This document shows, one piece after another, positions 33,151-41,982 of a stretch of DNA of 64,000 nt. The translations under genes were made by a program, and so were the position numbers. The notes beneath the pieces were generated by a model that saw only the letters and a list, made by a program, of their open reading frames with translations, was not told the origin of the DNA and made no database searches. The stretch is from Desulfobacteraceae bacterium Eth-SRB2 (lineage in GTDB: Bacteria; Desulfobacterota; Desulfobacteria; Desulfobacterales; UBA11574): positions 62,001-126,000 of the forward strand of contig RPGQ01000001.1 of assembly GCA_004193595.1 (NCBI GenBank), written 5' to 3'. Position 1 is the stretch's first letter; every line of letters starts with the position of its first letter.

Positions 33151-35697
33151 TTATTTATCCAACACTTTCCTTACACTTTTAGCAAGATTATTAATGCTAA
33201 CGGGTTTTAATAGAAAAGCTTTGATCCCCATTTCTAAAGATTTTTTCTCTTTTATTTTTTCGTGATAGCCGGTACATATGATAATCGGCATATCAGGCCG
33301 TATCTTCAGAATCTCTTTTGCTAACCGGTCCCCGGTCATCTGAGGCATGGTCATGTCGGTAATCACCAGATCAAACTGATCCGGGTTGGCGTAAAATAGT
33401 TCTAAAGCCTCAGCAGAACGGTTTGTCGCTGTAACCCGATAGCCCATTTTTTCCAGTCTCAGCCGCCCTAAATCTGCCAAAGATTCTTCATCATCAACAA
33501 AAAGAATGTTTTCGTTGCCGGTGCAAAGCTTTTCTTCAGCAACAAATTCGGTTTCCGCTTCTCTTTCAACCATGGGCAAAAATATGTGGATGCGGGTCTC
33601 TTTACCCGGCTCACTGTCAACTGAAATCGCCCCGCCGTGGCCTTTGACAATACCGAGGACCACAGACAGACCCATGCCCGTACCTTTGTCAATTTCTTTG
33701 GTGGTAAAATAAGGATCAAAAATCCGCTCCCTGATTTCAGGCGCTATGCCCTGGCCGGTATCACTTACCGTCACCTGAACATATTTTCCGGGAATCAGGT
33801 CAGAATAAAAAGTCGCTGCCACTTGGTCAAAAACAACATTTTTTATTTCAATTTTCAGAACCCCTCCGGTTTCCTCCATGGCATGAAAAGCATTGGTGCC
33901 TAAATTGAGGATCACCTGATGGATCTGGGTAGAATCGGCAAGAACCGTATCACTCGCATCCTGAATGTTCTGGCGAATCTCAATGCTTGTAGGAATCGTT
34001 GCCCGTAAAAACCTGAGAGCGTCTTTGACCACAGGGATAATTTTGGTGGGTTTTAATTCCTGATTTGCCTTGCGACTGAAATTGAGTAACTGTCTTACAA
34101 CATCTTTGGCCCGCATACTGGCTGCCCGGATCTCTTTGAGGTTGAACCGGGCCGGGCTCCATTCCGGGATATCATCTATCGCCAGTTCCGCGTTGCCTAA
34201 AATGATGCTGAGGACGTTGTTAAAGTCATGGGCAATGCCACCGCTTAGGGTTCCGATTGCCTCCATCTTATAGGCCTGCCTCAGTTGGGCTTCGAGTTTC
34301 TTTTTCTCGCTAATGTCAACAAAACTGCAAAGCAAGCACTCCTTACCCTCTAAAAAGATAGGTATAACCGTCTTTAAGATGGAAACTTCCCTGCCATTTG
34401 CTTCAGAAAATACATACTCTGAGCTATCCATGTTTTGCCCAAGATCGGTTACCGGGCACTTCCCCTTTGATGCCGGACAAATATACTGATGACATACCCG
34501 GCCGATAATCTTTTCTTTGGGAGCGTCTAGTATTCTGACGGCAGCAGAATTGGCGTCAATAATTGTGTGGGTTTCCGCATCAATGATCAAAATTCCTGTT
34601 TGTATGGAATTGAGTATGGTCTTTAACCGCTCTTCGCTTTCATAAAGCGTTTTATTGGATCGGCGCACCTCGGCAATCATATTATTGATAGAATCTATAA
34701 TATAGACCAACTCCCGGGTGCCTAAAGCCTTGTTCCTGGGTATGGGCCCATCAGAACCGTCAACACCATAAGCAGATATGCTCTCAACGATGTCGCTTAC
34801 CGGATTTGATAGTTTTTTATTTATCATGAACTGGAGAAAAAAGATGAGCAAAGAAAGAAGTGCTGCATAAATCAAAAAGAATTGTGCAATATTGTACCCA
34901 ATGGCATGAATGAATACGGCATTTGGAACCATAAAAAAAAGTGTCCAGCCAGTAACTTTTTCAAGGGCCTGTTTATGGCACAAATATTTCTGACCCTGAT
35001 AGGTAACGGTTTGCAGACCCCCTGGATCCAATATACTCCAATCCGTTAGTTCGAAGCCCAGGTTATGCTGGCTTTTCATCATCTGACCGTCAGGATGATA
35101 AACCACAGTGCCGTCGGAAGAAAGGATGAACAAATACCCGCCACTAAAAAACTCGCCCGGATTGAAGCGGCGGACCAGGGGAACAACCCCGCTAAGATCT
35201 TTTTCCAGAACCAAAAGATTATCCCCGGTCAGGGGGTAAATAAAACTCACCACGGATTGCTTGCTGAAGAGTGATTGATGCACCTTTGATACCGGCATCT
35301 TTTTTGATATATGCTCGATATGGAAAAGATCAAGCCCAAGGTATTGTTTATAAGTGTCTTGAATGTATATGATATGTCTATGTTTATCCAGGATATAATA
35401 CATATCGCCTTCTTCCTGCAGGCGGAGATTTTCCTGAAGGGAGGTCATAATCCCGGAGGGTTCGCTATCAGGAATTTTGGCTATAATATTCTGTAGGTGT
35501 TTATGTTTTTTGTCGATATAGTCGCCAATAATGGCATCACATGTCTTAACAATGCTCTTCATCGCCGAAGCATAATCATTCTTTTTTTGCCTGATGTCTA
35601 AAGTAGATATTATCAAGGCACTAAAAATAAAAAAGCAAGCACCGGCGATAATTATAATGCGCCGGATCCTTGCGCGAAAAGAAATGTGGTTACTCAT
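33151..35697 (-). CDS. Hybrid sensor histidine kinase (Cache, HAMP, PAS, kinase, receiver)
   Basis: 848 residues. Order: N-terminal membrane helix (about 11-31), periplasmic Cache-like sensor (about 40-270), second helix (AQFFLIYAALLSLLIFFLQF), HAMP-like linker, PAS (LKTILNSIQTGILIIDAETH) with a cysteine-containing loop (CHQYICPASKGKCPV), HisKA GTLSGGIAHDFNN, ATPase boxes NLGTNAFHAM and DTGQGIAPEIRERIFDPYFT, GTGMGLSVV, then a C-terminal receiver (VDDEE, DLVITDMTMP with phospho-Asp, FLLKPV). The start overlaps the end of the upstream binding-protein gene (ATGA, once its frameshift is corrected), so a periplasmic binding protein probably delivers the ligand to this kinase. Confidence 0.9.
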   Translation of the reverse strand: MSNHISFRARIRRIIIIAGACFFIFSALIISTLDIRQKKNDYASAMKSIVKTCDAIIGDYIDKKHKHLQNIIAKIPDSEPSGIMTSLQENLRLQEEGDMYYILDKHRHIIYIQDTYKQYLGLDLFHIEHISKKMPVSKVHQSLFSKQSVVSFIYPLTGDNLLVLEKDLSGVVPLVRRFNPGEFFSGGYLFILSSDGTVVYHPDGQMMKSQHNLGFELTDWSILDPGGLQTVTYQGQKYLCHKQALEKVTGWTLFFMVPNAVFIHAIGYNIAQFFLIYAALLSLLIFFLQFMINKKLSNPVSDIVESISAYGVDGSDGPIPRNKALGTRELVYIIDSINNMIAEVRRSNKTLYESEERLKTILNSIQTGILIIDAETHTIIDANSAAVRILDAPKEKIIGRVCHQYICPASKGKCPVTDLGQNMDSSEYVFSEANGREVSILKTVIPIFLEGKECLLCSFVDISEKKKLEAQLRQAYKMEAIGTLSGGIAHDFNNVLSIILGNAELAIDDIPEWSPARFNLKEIRAASMRAKDVVRQLLNFSRKANQELKPTKIIPVVKDALRFLRATIPTSIEIRQNIQDASDTVLADSTQIHQVILNLGTNAFHAMEETGGVLKIEIKNVVFDQVAATFYSDLIPGKYVQVTVSDTGQGIAPEIRERIFDPYFTTKEIDKGTGMGLSVVLGIVKGHGGAISVDSEPGKETRIHIFLPMVEREAETEFVAEEKLCTGNENILFVDDEESLADLGRLRLEKMGYRVTATNRSAEALELFYANPDQFDLVITDMTMPQMTGDRLAKEILKIRPDMPIIICTGYHEKIKEKKSLEMGIKAFLLKPVSINNLAKSVRKVLDK

Positions 35698-36823
35698 TTT
35701 ATTTGTCCTGCATTGTAAAATTTAGCGTCTTTGATCCGCACCTCATAAATAGGCCTGATAACATCACCAAAGGCATCAAACCTGACCGGCCCCATAATAT
35801 AATTTACTTCCGGTAAACTAAGCAAATTTCTTTTAATCTCCATGGCTGTGAAAGCGGAACACCTTTTCAGTGCTTCGGAAATGATATAAACCGCTTCATA
35901 GGCCCTGACCGCTCTTGCGGTAACCGGATGATAAAATTTTTTTTGATCTTCCCGGCGAAAGCCTTATATTCAGCATTATCATATCGGGGTTTGATAAACG
36001 TAATGATCGTCATCCCTTCAACCGCCTTGCCGCCATAGTGCATGAGGTCGGAGGTCTGTGCCCAAAGCGTGGCGATAAGATCGCCCTCAAATCCTTTGGA
36101 ACGAAGTTTCTGAGCTGAAACGCCGGTCATGGTCACCTCTGTCAGCAGGATGATCGCCTCAGGGTCCGGCTCCATCAACTCACGTATTACTGTGCCCCAA
36201 TTGGTTTCTTTCCGGGAATTGAACTCAACGGAATAGGCATTGCCACTAAAATGTTTTCCGGTCTGTTCCACACACTCCAGCGTAAAACTGGGATTCGACA
36301 TGTCCAGAAGAAAGCAAATCCTGTTAACCTGTCTTTTTGCAAGCAAAGCGCTCAGCGCCCGGCCATAACTGACGGTATCCACACTTGTCCTGAAAAAAAG
36401 ATCATCTTTACCGGTCAACCTGGATGTTGCCGTGTATGGGGTAAACAACAGGGTATCATGTGATGTTACATAAGGGTATGCCTTGAGCGTACTCTCAGAG
36501 TGGGTATGCCCAATGATAACCGGAGTCCCTTGGGCGATCAACTCCTTGTCGGCCCTGATGATCCCATGGCCCGTATTTTCATCATCTTTTATTATTAGAG
36601 AAATGGGATGCCCGTGTATGCCTCCTTTCTTGTTGATCTCCTCGGCAGCAATCATAGCGCCTTCACAAATATACTCTCCTGCCGTGCCGCCCCTGCCGCT
36701 AAGATTTACCGCAAGGCCGATCTTGATAGCCTCTTTCTTTGAATCACAAGCCCCAAGCCAAAATATTTGATAAATAACCAGGCATAGAACTATGATCAAA
36801 AAAGATCTTTTCTTGCCAGTCAT
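35694..36823 (-). pseudogene. LivK-like periplasmic binding lipoprotein, frameshifted in a run of T
   Basis: Branched-chain amino acid/urea-type binding protein. The start is ATG 36823, preceded by GGAGG, with a lipoprotein signal (FLIIVLCLVIYQIFWLGAC). Family motifs: KIGLAVNLSGRGG, GHPISLIIKDDENTGHG, VIIGHTHSESTLKAYPY. The reading frame breaks at the T8 run 35937-35944 (A8 on the coding strand) and stops at 35867. Adding one A restores KIKKKFYHPVTARAVRAYEA and carries the protein on to AGQIK, whose TGA overlaps the kinase ATG. It is thus either a slip mutation, a phase-variable tract or a sequencing error in a homopolymer. Confidence 0.85.
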
Positions 36824-37013
36824 GATAACCTCCGAAGATTCATTGGTCGTCCAAGTGACGCTTTCTGTGTTCAATGCTCACCTTGTTAAAAAATATCCTG
36901 ATTTATACACACGTTATAGAATATCTTTTATATCGATAAATTACAACATATAAACATAATACCTTAAAAGGGGTGTAAATCAAAATTGTTGGTGATTTAG
37001 CTCAAGCAATCCA

Positions 37014-37086
37014 GGTTTCAGGTGTCAGTGTTCAGGTGTCAGCTCTTACGTTCGTCCTCCTGACACCCGACACCCGACACCTGAAA
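37014..37086. repeat. Inverted repeat, GGTGTCAGG family, second copy
   Basis: Left arm CAGGTTTCAGGTGTCAGTG then TTCAGGTGTCAG; right arm CCTGACACCCGACACCCG then ACACCTGAAACC. The arms nearly touch (about 20 bases between), so this is a large hairpin, unlike the 17.5 kb copy whose arms are 175 bases apart. Confidence 0.75.
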
Positions 37087-37260
37087 CCAGACTTTCGAAT
37101 TCCGATGGAAAGTAATAAATGACCGCTGTTAACCAACATCAGTGAATTACACACCCTTAAAAGTTATACGATTTAAAAGCCGGAAAAAGCGGAATTTGAC
37201 AAATAGAAGGTCTCATGCCATATATGTTTTAGATAGAAAATCTGTTTGAAATGGTGTTTC

Positions 37261-37872
37261 ATGGAAAATTTGGAAATCGAAGTAAAATTTTATTTATCGG
37301 ATATGGACTCCATACGTGACCGGATTCTTGAGCTCGGTGCGGTGTCAAGGGAACGAGTTTTTGAAACAAATTTACGCTTTGACGATGCCGATAACCATCT
37401 GATTCAAAAAAAATCTTTGCTGCGGCTCCGCCAGGACACAAAAACAACCCTTACTTTTAAATCCGAACCTGCTTTTAAAGACGATCAATTTAAAATATTA
37501 AGAGAGCTGGAAGTTGAAGTCAGCGATTTTTCCACCATGAAACATATTCTGGAATCTTTGGGGTTCCGGGAAGAACAAGTGTACGAAAAATGGCGTGAAA
37601 CTTTTATATTAAACCATACCAACCTCTGCCTGGATACCATGCCCTATGGCGACTTTCTCGAAATCGAGGGGCAAAAGGAAGATATTAAGAAATTGGCATC
37701 CCAAATCGGTCTTAAGTGGAAAAAAAGAATCCTTCTTAATTATCTTGCAATATTTGATGTCATCAGGCAGAAATCGAACCTGCCTTTTTATGATGTCACA
37801 TTCAGCAACTTTATAAATATCAGGTTTGATATTGCGAAATATCAAGATCTTCTTGAGGTTAATCGTCATTGA
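37261..37872 (+). CDS. CYTH-domain protein (class IV adenylate cyclase / triphosphatase family)
   Basis: 203 residues from ATG 37261 (MENLEIEVKF). The CYTH hallmark ExExK is EIEVKF at residues 4-9. Further triphosphate- and metal-binding strands are LLRLRQDTKTTLTFKSEP, REEQVYEKWRE and FLEIEGQKEDI. The family hydrolyses inorganic or thiamine triphosphate, or makes cAMP; the sequence length and GDFLEIEG match the CyaB-like class, but the activity cannot be told. An upstream ATG at 37246 is less likely. Monocistronic between repeat elements. Confidence 0.85.
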   Translation: MENLEIEVKFYLSDMDSIRDRILELGAVSRERVFETNLRFDDADNHLIQKKSLLRLRQDTKTTLTFKSEPAFKDDQFKILRELEVEVSDFSTMKHILESLGFREEQVYEKWRETFILNHTNLCLDTMPYGDFLEIEGQKEDIKKLASQIGLKWKKRILLNYLAIFDVIRQKSNLPFYDVTFSNFINIRFDIAKYQDLLEVNRH

Positions 37873-37931
37873 CGGCTTCGTAAAAAGTCCAATTTCTGCG
37901 TTGCGCTTCATTACTTAAAGCCGTACAAGTT

Positions 37932-38085
37932 AAAAGTGTCTAAAGTGATCTAAAGTGCCTAAAGTTATGGTGTCGCTCCCGCCTGCCATTGCAAGGCACG
38001 AGCGGGCAGGTCGCTCCGCTGTTTTTATATAATTGGCAGAATTCCTTAACTTTAGCTCACTTTAAACTTTAGTTCACTTCAAACT
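37932..38085. repeat. Inverted-repeat element of TCTAAAGTG units with an internal hairpin
   Basis: Left arm GTGTCTAAAGTGATCTAAAG then TGCCTAAAGTT (37936-37967); right arm with the complement type TTAACTTTAGCTCACTTTAA then ACTTTAGTTCACTT (about 38046-38081). Between them is a G+C-rich hairpin (CCCGCCTGCC ... GGGCAGG, 37979-38010). The unit is a close variant of the TGCCTAAAAT units that flank the four-helix-bundle elements at 57.7, 60.2 and 61.8 kb, but no gene is enclosed here. Confidence 0.75.
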
Positions 38086-38117
38086 CTTGCAGCGATTCAT
38101 CAGGCGGAGCCGGAAAC

Positions 38118-38160
38118 TCTGACCTGGCCTAAAGAACCAGGTTCTCAATGTAAAAATAAA
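38118..38160. repeat. Dispersed hairpin repeat, copy abutting a start codon
   Basis: GACCTGGCCTAAAGAACCAG followed by GTTCTCAATGTAAAAATAAA; three bases later comes the ATG of the next gene (38164). The stem is ACCTGG/CCAGGT. The same sequence lies at 20690-20743 and, in variant form, at 32031-32073, where it acts as a terminator. Confidence 0.75.
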
Positions 38161-38163
38161 ACC

Positions 38164-38925
38164 ATGATTTCTGTTTTGACATTAAACCTGCGTTTTGGAT
38201 TGGCAGACGACGGACCCAATAGCTGGCAATACCGCAAAAAGGTCTTTCCCTTGCTTTTTGAAAAATATCGTTCAGATTTTATCGGTTTTCAGGAAGCCAA
38301 TGATTTCCAGACAGATTTTCTGAATGAGATGCTGACGGAATACGACTTTATCGGCAAGCGCAGCCCATCACCGTCCTTCTGGCAAGACATCATTATCTTT
38401 TATAAGAAAACCTGGACCTGCATCTATCGAGAACATTTCTTTTTGAGTCCAACACCCACCATACCGAGCCGTTTCCGGGAAAGTCTCTGGCCGCGACAAT
38501 GCACCATGGGTATGTTCAAAAACGGCAACCACATGATCATATGTGTCAATACTCATCTTGACTTTGACACCTCGGTCCAAACCAGGAGCGCCAAACTGAT
38601 TATGGAGCGCTTACTGCATTTTCCGAGTGGCGTACCTGTAATTATGGTCGGAGACTTTAATACCACTCCCTTTAGTCCCTGCTATAACATCTTTACCGGC
38701 CATGGTCAGGAAACAAGGGAACAGGAGTGTTATTTTAAAAACGCGTTTAAAAAACCCTTTCCAGGGACCCATCATGGATTTACAGGGAGTATAAACGGAG
38801 ATTATATAGACTGGATTCTTTATCGCGGAAAAATCTTCAAACAAGATTGCATGGTCATCAGGAATACAATTGACGGTCTTTATCCCTCAGATCATTTCCC
38901 GCTCTATGCCACATTCAAGTTATAG
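38164..38925 (+). CDS. Endonuclease/exonuclease/phosphatase-fold hydrolase
   Basis: 253 residues, no signal peptide. The EEP (DNase I-like) active-site motifs are complete: LTLNLRFG (Asn), GFQEAND (metal Glu), NTHLDFD (His), VGDFNTTP (Asp-Asn), YIDWIL and SDHFPLYATF (Asp-His). The substrate could be nucleic acid, phosphoinositide or another phosphodiester. The start is directly behind a hairpin repeat with no Shine-Dalgarno sequence. The stop codon is already part of the next hairpin. Confidence 0.87.
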   Translation: MISVLTLNLRFGLADDGPNSWQYRKKVFPLLFEKYRSDFIGFQEANDFQTDFLNEMLTEYDFIGKRSPSPSFWQDIIIFYKKTWTCIYREHFFLSPTPTIPSRFRESLWPRQCTMGMFKNGNHMIICVNTHLDFDTSVQTRSAKLIMERLLHFPSGVPVIMVGDFNTTPFSPCYNIFTGHGQETREQECYFKNAFKKPFPGTHHGFTGSINGDYIDWILYRGKIFKQDCMVIRNTIDGLYPSDHFPLYATFKL

Positions 38926-38993
38926 AATCGCTTCCTGTCTGCGTGCGAGCACGCACAGGCAGGCGCGATTCTATATAATGCGGCTTCGCCGCT
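38923..38993. repeat. Hairpin repeat CTGCCTGTGCG family, copy after the EEP gene
   Basis: Outer stem TAGAATCG/CGATTCTA and inner stem CCTGTCTGCGTGC/GCACGCACAGGCAGG (38934-38963), then a second small hairpin GCGGCTTCGCCGC. It starts with the TAG stop of the EEP gene. A close relative follows the MCP gene at 52541-52610. It may act as terminator or RNA stabiliser. Confidence 0.7.
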
Positions 38994-39046
38994 CTAAAAA
39001 AAGGAAATTCCTATACTATCAAGTTAGCCGCCCAGGAAAAAACAAA

Positions 39047-39841
39047 ATGAAAACTAAAATTGCACTGGTATTTTTTTTCTTCACCCTGGTGATCGTGAGC
39101 TTAGCAATTCCACACCGCAATGACAGTTTCTCGAAAAGTCATGCCATTGAGCCTGCAAACGCACCACCGCCTGAATGCCGGAAATTAATAAAGTTTGAAG
39201 TGGGGGGCGTGCCCGTTTGGGAGATTTCGGGCAGCGGCGCCTTGCTTTTCATTTCAGGGATGGCGATTAACGCAGATGGAGCGCCAAACACTTATCACCC
39301 TGAAGATAAAGGGATGGATTTTCTTGCAAATGCCGGCACACCGGGTAACTGGCGGTCTTTAGTCACTCATAATGGCAGAACAAGTGGTGTCCCTGTTGTT
39401 CAGGGCCCCTTGGATCCGTTTCCCGGATTTTATATATCAACCACGGCTTTGTTTGATCCAACCAAACCGATAACAGAACCCGGGTGCTACGTTGATTCTC
39501 GCCGGGTGCCATACTTTGTATTACCCATGGGGCGCTCCGGCGGCGCCCGTCTCGGTGACCTGGGAGTTGTCATTAACCTTCGAAAGGATTTGAAAAGTTC
39601 TGCTATCTACGCAGATATTGGCCCATGCAATAAAATCGGCGAAGGTTCCATACGTCTTGCAAACAATCTCGGAATTGACTCTGATCCCAGGCGGGGGGGT
39701 GTCAGCGACGGAATAGTATATTTAGTTTTCCCGGATTCAGGTAATGACAAACCCAAGCCGTTTGAAGAAATTGAGTCCCAAGCCATGGAGCAGTTTGAGC
39801 GTTGGGGAGGAATTGAGAGACTCCGGGGCTGTTTGCAATAA
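39047..39841 (+). CDS. Secreted chitosanase-like protein (GH75 family resemblance)
   Basis: 264 residues from ATG 39047 (MKTKIALVFFFFTLVIVSLA, a signal peptide); upstream in-frame codons run through repeats and are rejected. The body follows the GH75 fungal-type chitosanase pattern: MAINADGAPNTYHPEDKGMD, NAGTPGNW, FYISTTALFD, CYVDSRRVPYFVLP, RLGDLGVVINL, GEGSIRLANNLGI, GIVYLVFPDS. The catalytic Asp/Glu pair would lie in the AINADG and KIGEGS regions by analogy. Several bacterial proteins of this type are of unproven activity. A role in degrading amino-sugar polymers is inferred. Confidence 0.7.
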   Translation: MKTKIALVFFFFTLVIVSLAIPHRNDSFSKSHAIEPANAPPPECRKLIKFEVGGVPVWEISGSGALLFISGMAINADGAPNTYHPEDKGMDFLANAGTPGNWRSLVTHNGRTSGVPVVQGPLDPFPGFYISTTALFDPTKPITEPGCYVDSRRVPYFVLPMGRSGGARLGDLGVVINLRKDLKSSAIYADIGPCNKIGEGSIRLANNLGIDSDPRRGGVSDGIVYLVFPDSGNDKPKPFEEIESQAMEQFERWGGIERLRGCLQ

Positions 39842-39867
39842 AACCATGCTATTATTATTGCAACGTC

Positions 39868-40158
39868 TTAGCCTCTAAACAGCAAATTCCTGTCTATATT
39901 TGACATCAGCTTTCCCATTGCTTCATCCCATGATTCAGAACTCAGAATTAGAGGTCGCATCAAAAGGATAAATTTGATTCTTTTTTCAGATGTTCTTAGA
40001 TTATGAATATTAATTTTCGAAATATTTTCTTTAAGCCTGGGAAACGGATATTTTATTAGATCTGGAAAAGATGCATATTCAAGAATTCTCTTCAGTTTGT
40101 ATTCCTCTGAAATATTTTCGGAACCGTCCCAGAAATATTTTCTAAGATTTTTTTGCAT
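39868..40158 (-). CDS. Small partner of the AbiEii-like nucleotidyltransferase
   Basis: 96 residues, rich in Leu, Ile and Lys (RKYFWDGSENISEEYKLKRI at the start), without a recognisable fold. It overlaps the upstream AbiEii-like gene by 17 bases, so the two are translated as a pair. Classic AbiE pairs have an antitoxin upstream; here the small gene is downstream. Antitoxin or accessory role inferred. Confidence 0.6.
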   Translation of the reverse strand: MQKNLRKYFWDGSENISEEYKLKRILEYASFPDLIKYPFPRLKENISKINIHNLRTSEKRIKFILLMRPLILSSESWDEAMGKLMSNIDRNLLFRG

Positions 40159-40849
40159 AATCGACCATCTGTTTTATTAGTCTTTCAACAAATTGACGAA
40201 ACTCATCTTCAAACATATCGGCATTTATTGAAATATCGCCTCTCATCAAAACTGTTCCTTCAAGACGTTTATCTGCAAAAGCAATAAGAACCCCTTCATA
40301 ATCAAGAGGAACTATTTTGTATTCAGCCCACTTAACTACATTATCGAATTCAACATCCTTGAATAAATAATAAAGATCAATAAAATCCTTTACCGATTTT
40401 CTGTCATAAACAGCGGTTATTTTATTTGTGGCGATGTTCTCTTTTGAATCAATAATAATCTGGTTTGTTTCTTTTCTCTGCCCTATGTTTTTATAATTTT
40501 CAAAAACAAACTCCAGTTTCAAAGGCTTACCGTCTTTATAAATAAAAGCTCTTTTAAAATACTCACTGCTTTGCATTACTTCAATTTTAAATTTTTCACT
40601 TATTTTATTGATGATTTTTTGGAATAAAATATCAAATTCTTCCTCTGGATATAAATACCCGTCAAAAAAGAAATCCAGGTCATCGGAATAGCGATGCTGA
40701 TAATAGAAACGGGATAAACACGTTCCACCGCTCAAATATAAACGGTCAGACCTGATAAAAGCAAAAACTTCATCCTGAAAAGGATATAAAAATTTTTCGT
40801 AATATTCTATTTCCTTTTTATCAGCTTTTCGTATGTATTTTCCAGTCAT
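40142..40849 (-). CDS. AbiEii/AbiGii-type nucleotidyltransferase toxin
   Basis: 235 residues. The family signature is plain: LSGGTCLSRFYYQHRYSDDL followed by DFFF (Gly-Gly-Thr, then Ser-x-Asp-x-Asp), with NKITAVYDRKSVKDFIDLYY as the typical second conserved region (the KxxxxxxRxxxKDxxDLY helix). AbiEii proteins are nucleotidyltransferases that act as toxins in abortive infection modules; one characterised family member modifies tRNA. Coupled with a 96-residue downstream partner. Confidence 0.85.
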   Translation of the reverse strand: MTGKYIRKADKKEIEYYEKFLYPFQDEVFAFIRSDRLYLSGGTCLSRFYYQHRYSDDLDFFFDGYLYPEEEFDILFQKIINKISEKFKIEVMQSSEYFKRAFIYKDGKPLKLEFVFENYKNIGQRKETNQIIIDSKENIATNKITAVYDRKSVKDFIDLYYLFKDVEFDNVVKWAEYKIVPLDYEGVLIAFADKRLEGTVLMRGDISINADMFEDEFRQFVERLIKQMVDYAKKS

Positions 40850-41108
40850 CTACTTATTCTGCCTTGATTTTCGAGGCTGACAATATAATATCCGACAAAG
40901 AAGGAACATCTTGACCGCCTGGGTACTACAGGGAAAGGTGCGTAAGTTTAAATAACATAGAAAAATCCAAACTGCAAATATTTTTAGCGGATTAGAGGCG
41001 GCAAGGAAGGTAAGAATTTTCGAAAATGGGCAGTTTTCTGTCATGAAATTAGCTGGTCACCAAAATTATATTGATCGGAATTGGACTGAGTGTATTTTTT
41101 TGGTTTAA
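40850..41108. other. Intergenic stretch between the AbiEii-like gene and a kinase remnant
   Basis: About 260 bases. A 64-codon minus-strand frame (40850-41044) has no Shine-Dalgarno site or family features and is not called. The promoter of the AbiEii-like pair should be here. Confidence 0.4.
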
Positions 41109-41982
41109 GGTGAAAATGCTAAAATAGAAATGTTCAGCCCAAAGGACAACCGTTATTATCAAGGTTCCTCTTCCCCAATATTTCACGAAGATGGTTCCAT
41201 TTCAAAGTTGACCATTTATAGAGATATTACCACAATCAAGCAAACCGAAGAGGCACTCAAAAAATCAGAGCGAAGGCTGAAGATCAAGAACCTGATCGCA
41301 AATATCTTCCTGACCGTTCCTGACGAAGAGATGTATGGAGTAGTATTAGATATAGTACTGGATCTACTGGAAAGCAAATATGGTGTGTTTGGATATATTG
41401 ATGATGAGGGTGCGTTGGTTTGTCCATCTATGACAAGAAACATTTGGGATCGATGTCAAATGATAGATAAGGATATCATCTTTCTGGAAGACACGTGGAA
41501 GGACAGTATTTGGGGAAAGGGATGAATCCGGCGAGGTACAGGGCTCCTTTGCATTTGTTACTGATATTACCGAAATAAAGCAAGCTAAAGAAGAACGAAA
41601 TCGCCTGGTGGTAGCCATTGAACAGGCTGCGGAATCTGTGTTCATTACAGACAGAAACGGAACGATTCAATATGTCAATCCTACATTCGAGCGTTTAACA
41701 GGATACAGTCGCAAAGATGCTATTGGGCAGAACCCACGGATTTTGAAAAGCGGAAAGCAGGATGCTTTTTTTTATAAAAGAATGTGGGATACCCTTATCC
41801 GTGGAATTTCCTGGAAAGGACGCGTTATTAACAGAAAGAAAGACGGCAGTTTTTTTGAAGCAGATGCGACAATTTCACCCATATTCGATAAATCGGGCAA
41901 AATTACAAATTTTGTGTCTATAAAACGTGATGTAACCCGTGAAATAGAATTGGAAAAACGCCTCTTCTGTCCTGTCAAGTGA
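41109..41982 (+). pseudogene. Remnant of a hybrid histidine kinase: PAS, broken GAF, PAS
   Basis: The first segment (41109-41525) is the end of a PAS domain (MFSPKDNRYYQGSSSPIFHE ... IYRDITTIKQTEEALKKSER) and the start of a GAF domain, stopping at TGA after WGKG. The second segment begins in another frame at about 41521 with DESGEVQGSFAFVTDITEIK and continues into an intact PAS domain (AAESVFITDRNGTIQYVN ... VSIKRDVTREIELEKRL), where it ends abruptly at 41982. The GAF domain is thus mostly deleted, and the HisKA and ATPase domains are missing. The receiver end of what is probably the same gene is found at 43085-43287, after an inserted toxin-antitoxin module. Confidence 0.75.

Noticed and set aside
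38870..39046. N-terminal extension of the GH75-like protein by 59 residues
   Set aside because: These codons overlap the EEP gene and a hairpin repeat; the signal peptide begins at ATG 39047.
40850..41044. 64-codon minus-strand frame upstream of the AbiEii-like gene
   Set aside because: No ribosome-binding site and no recognisable features; more likely promoter and leader sequence.
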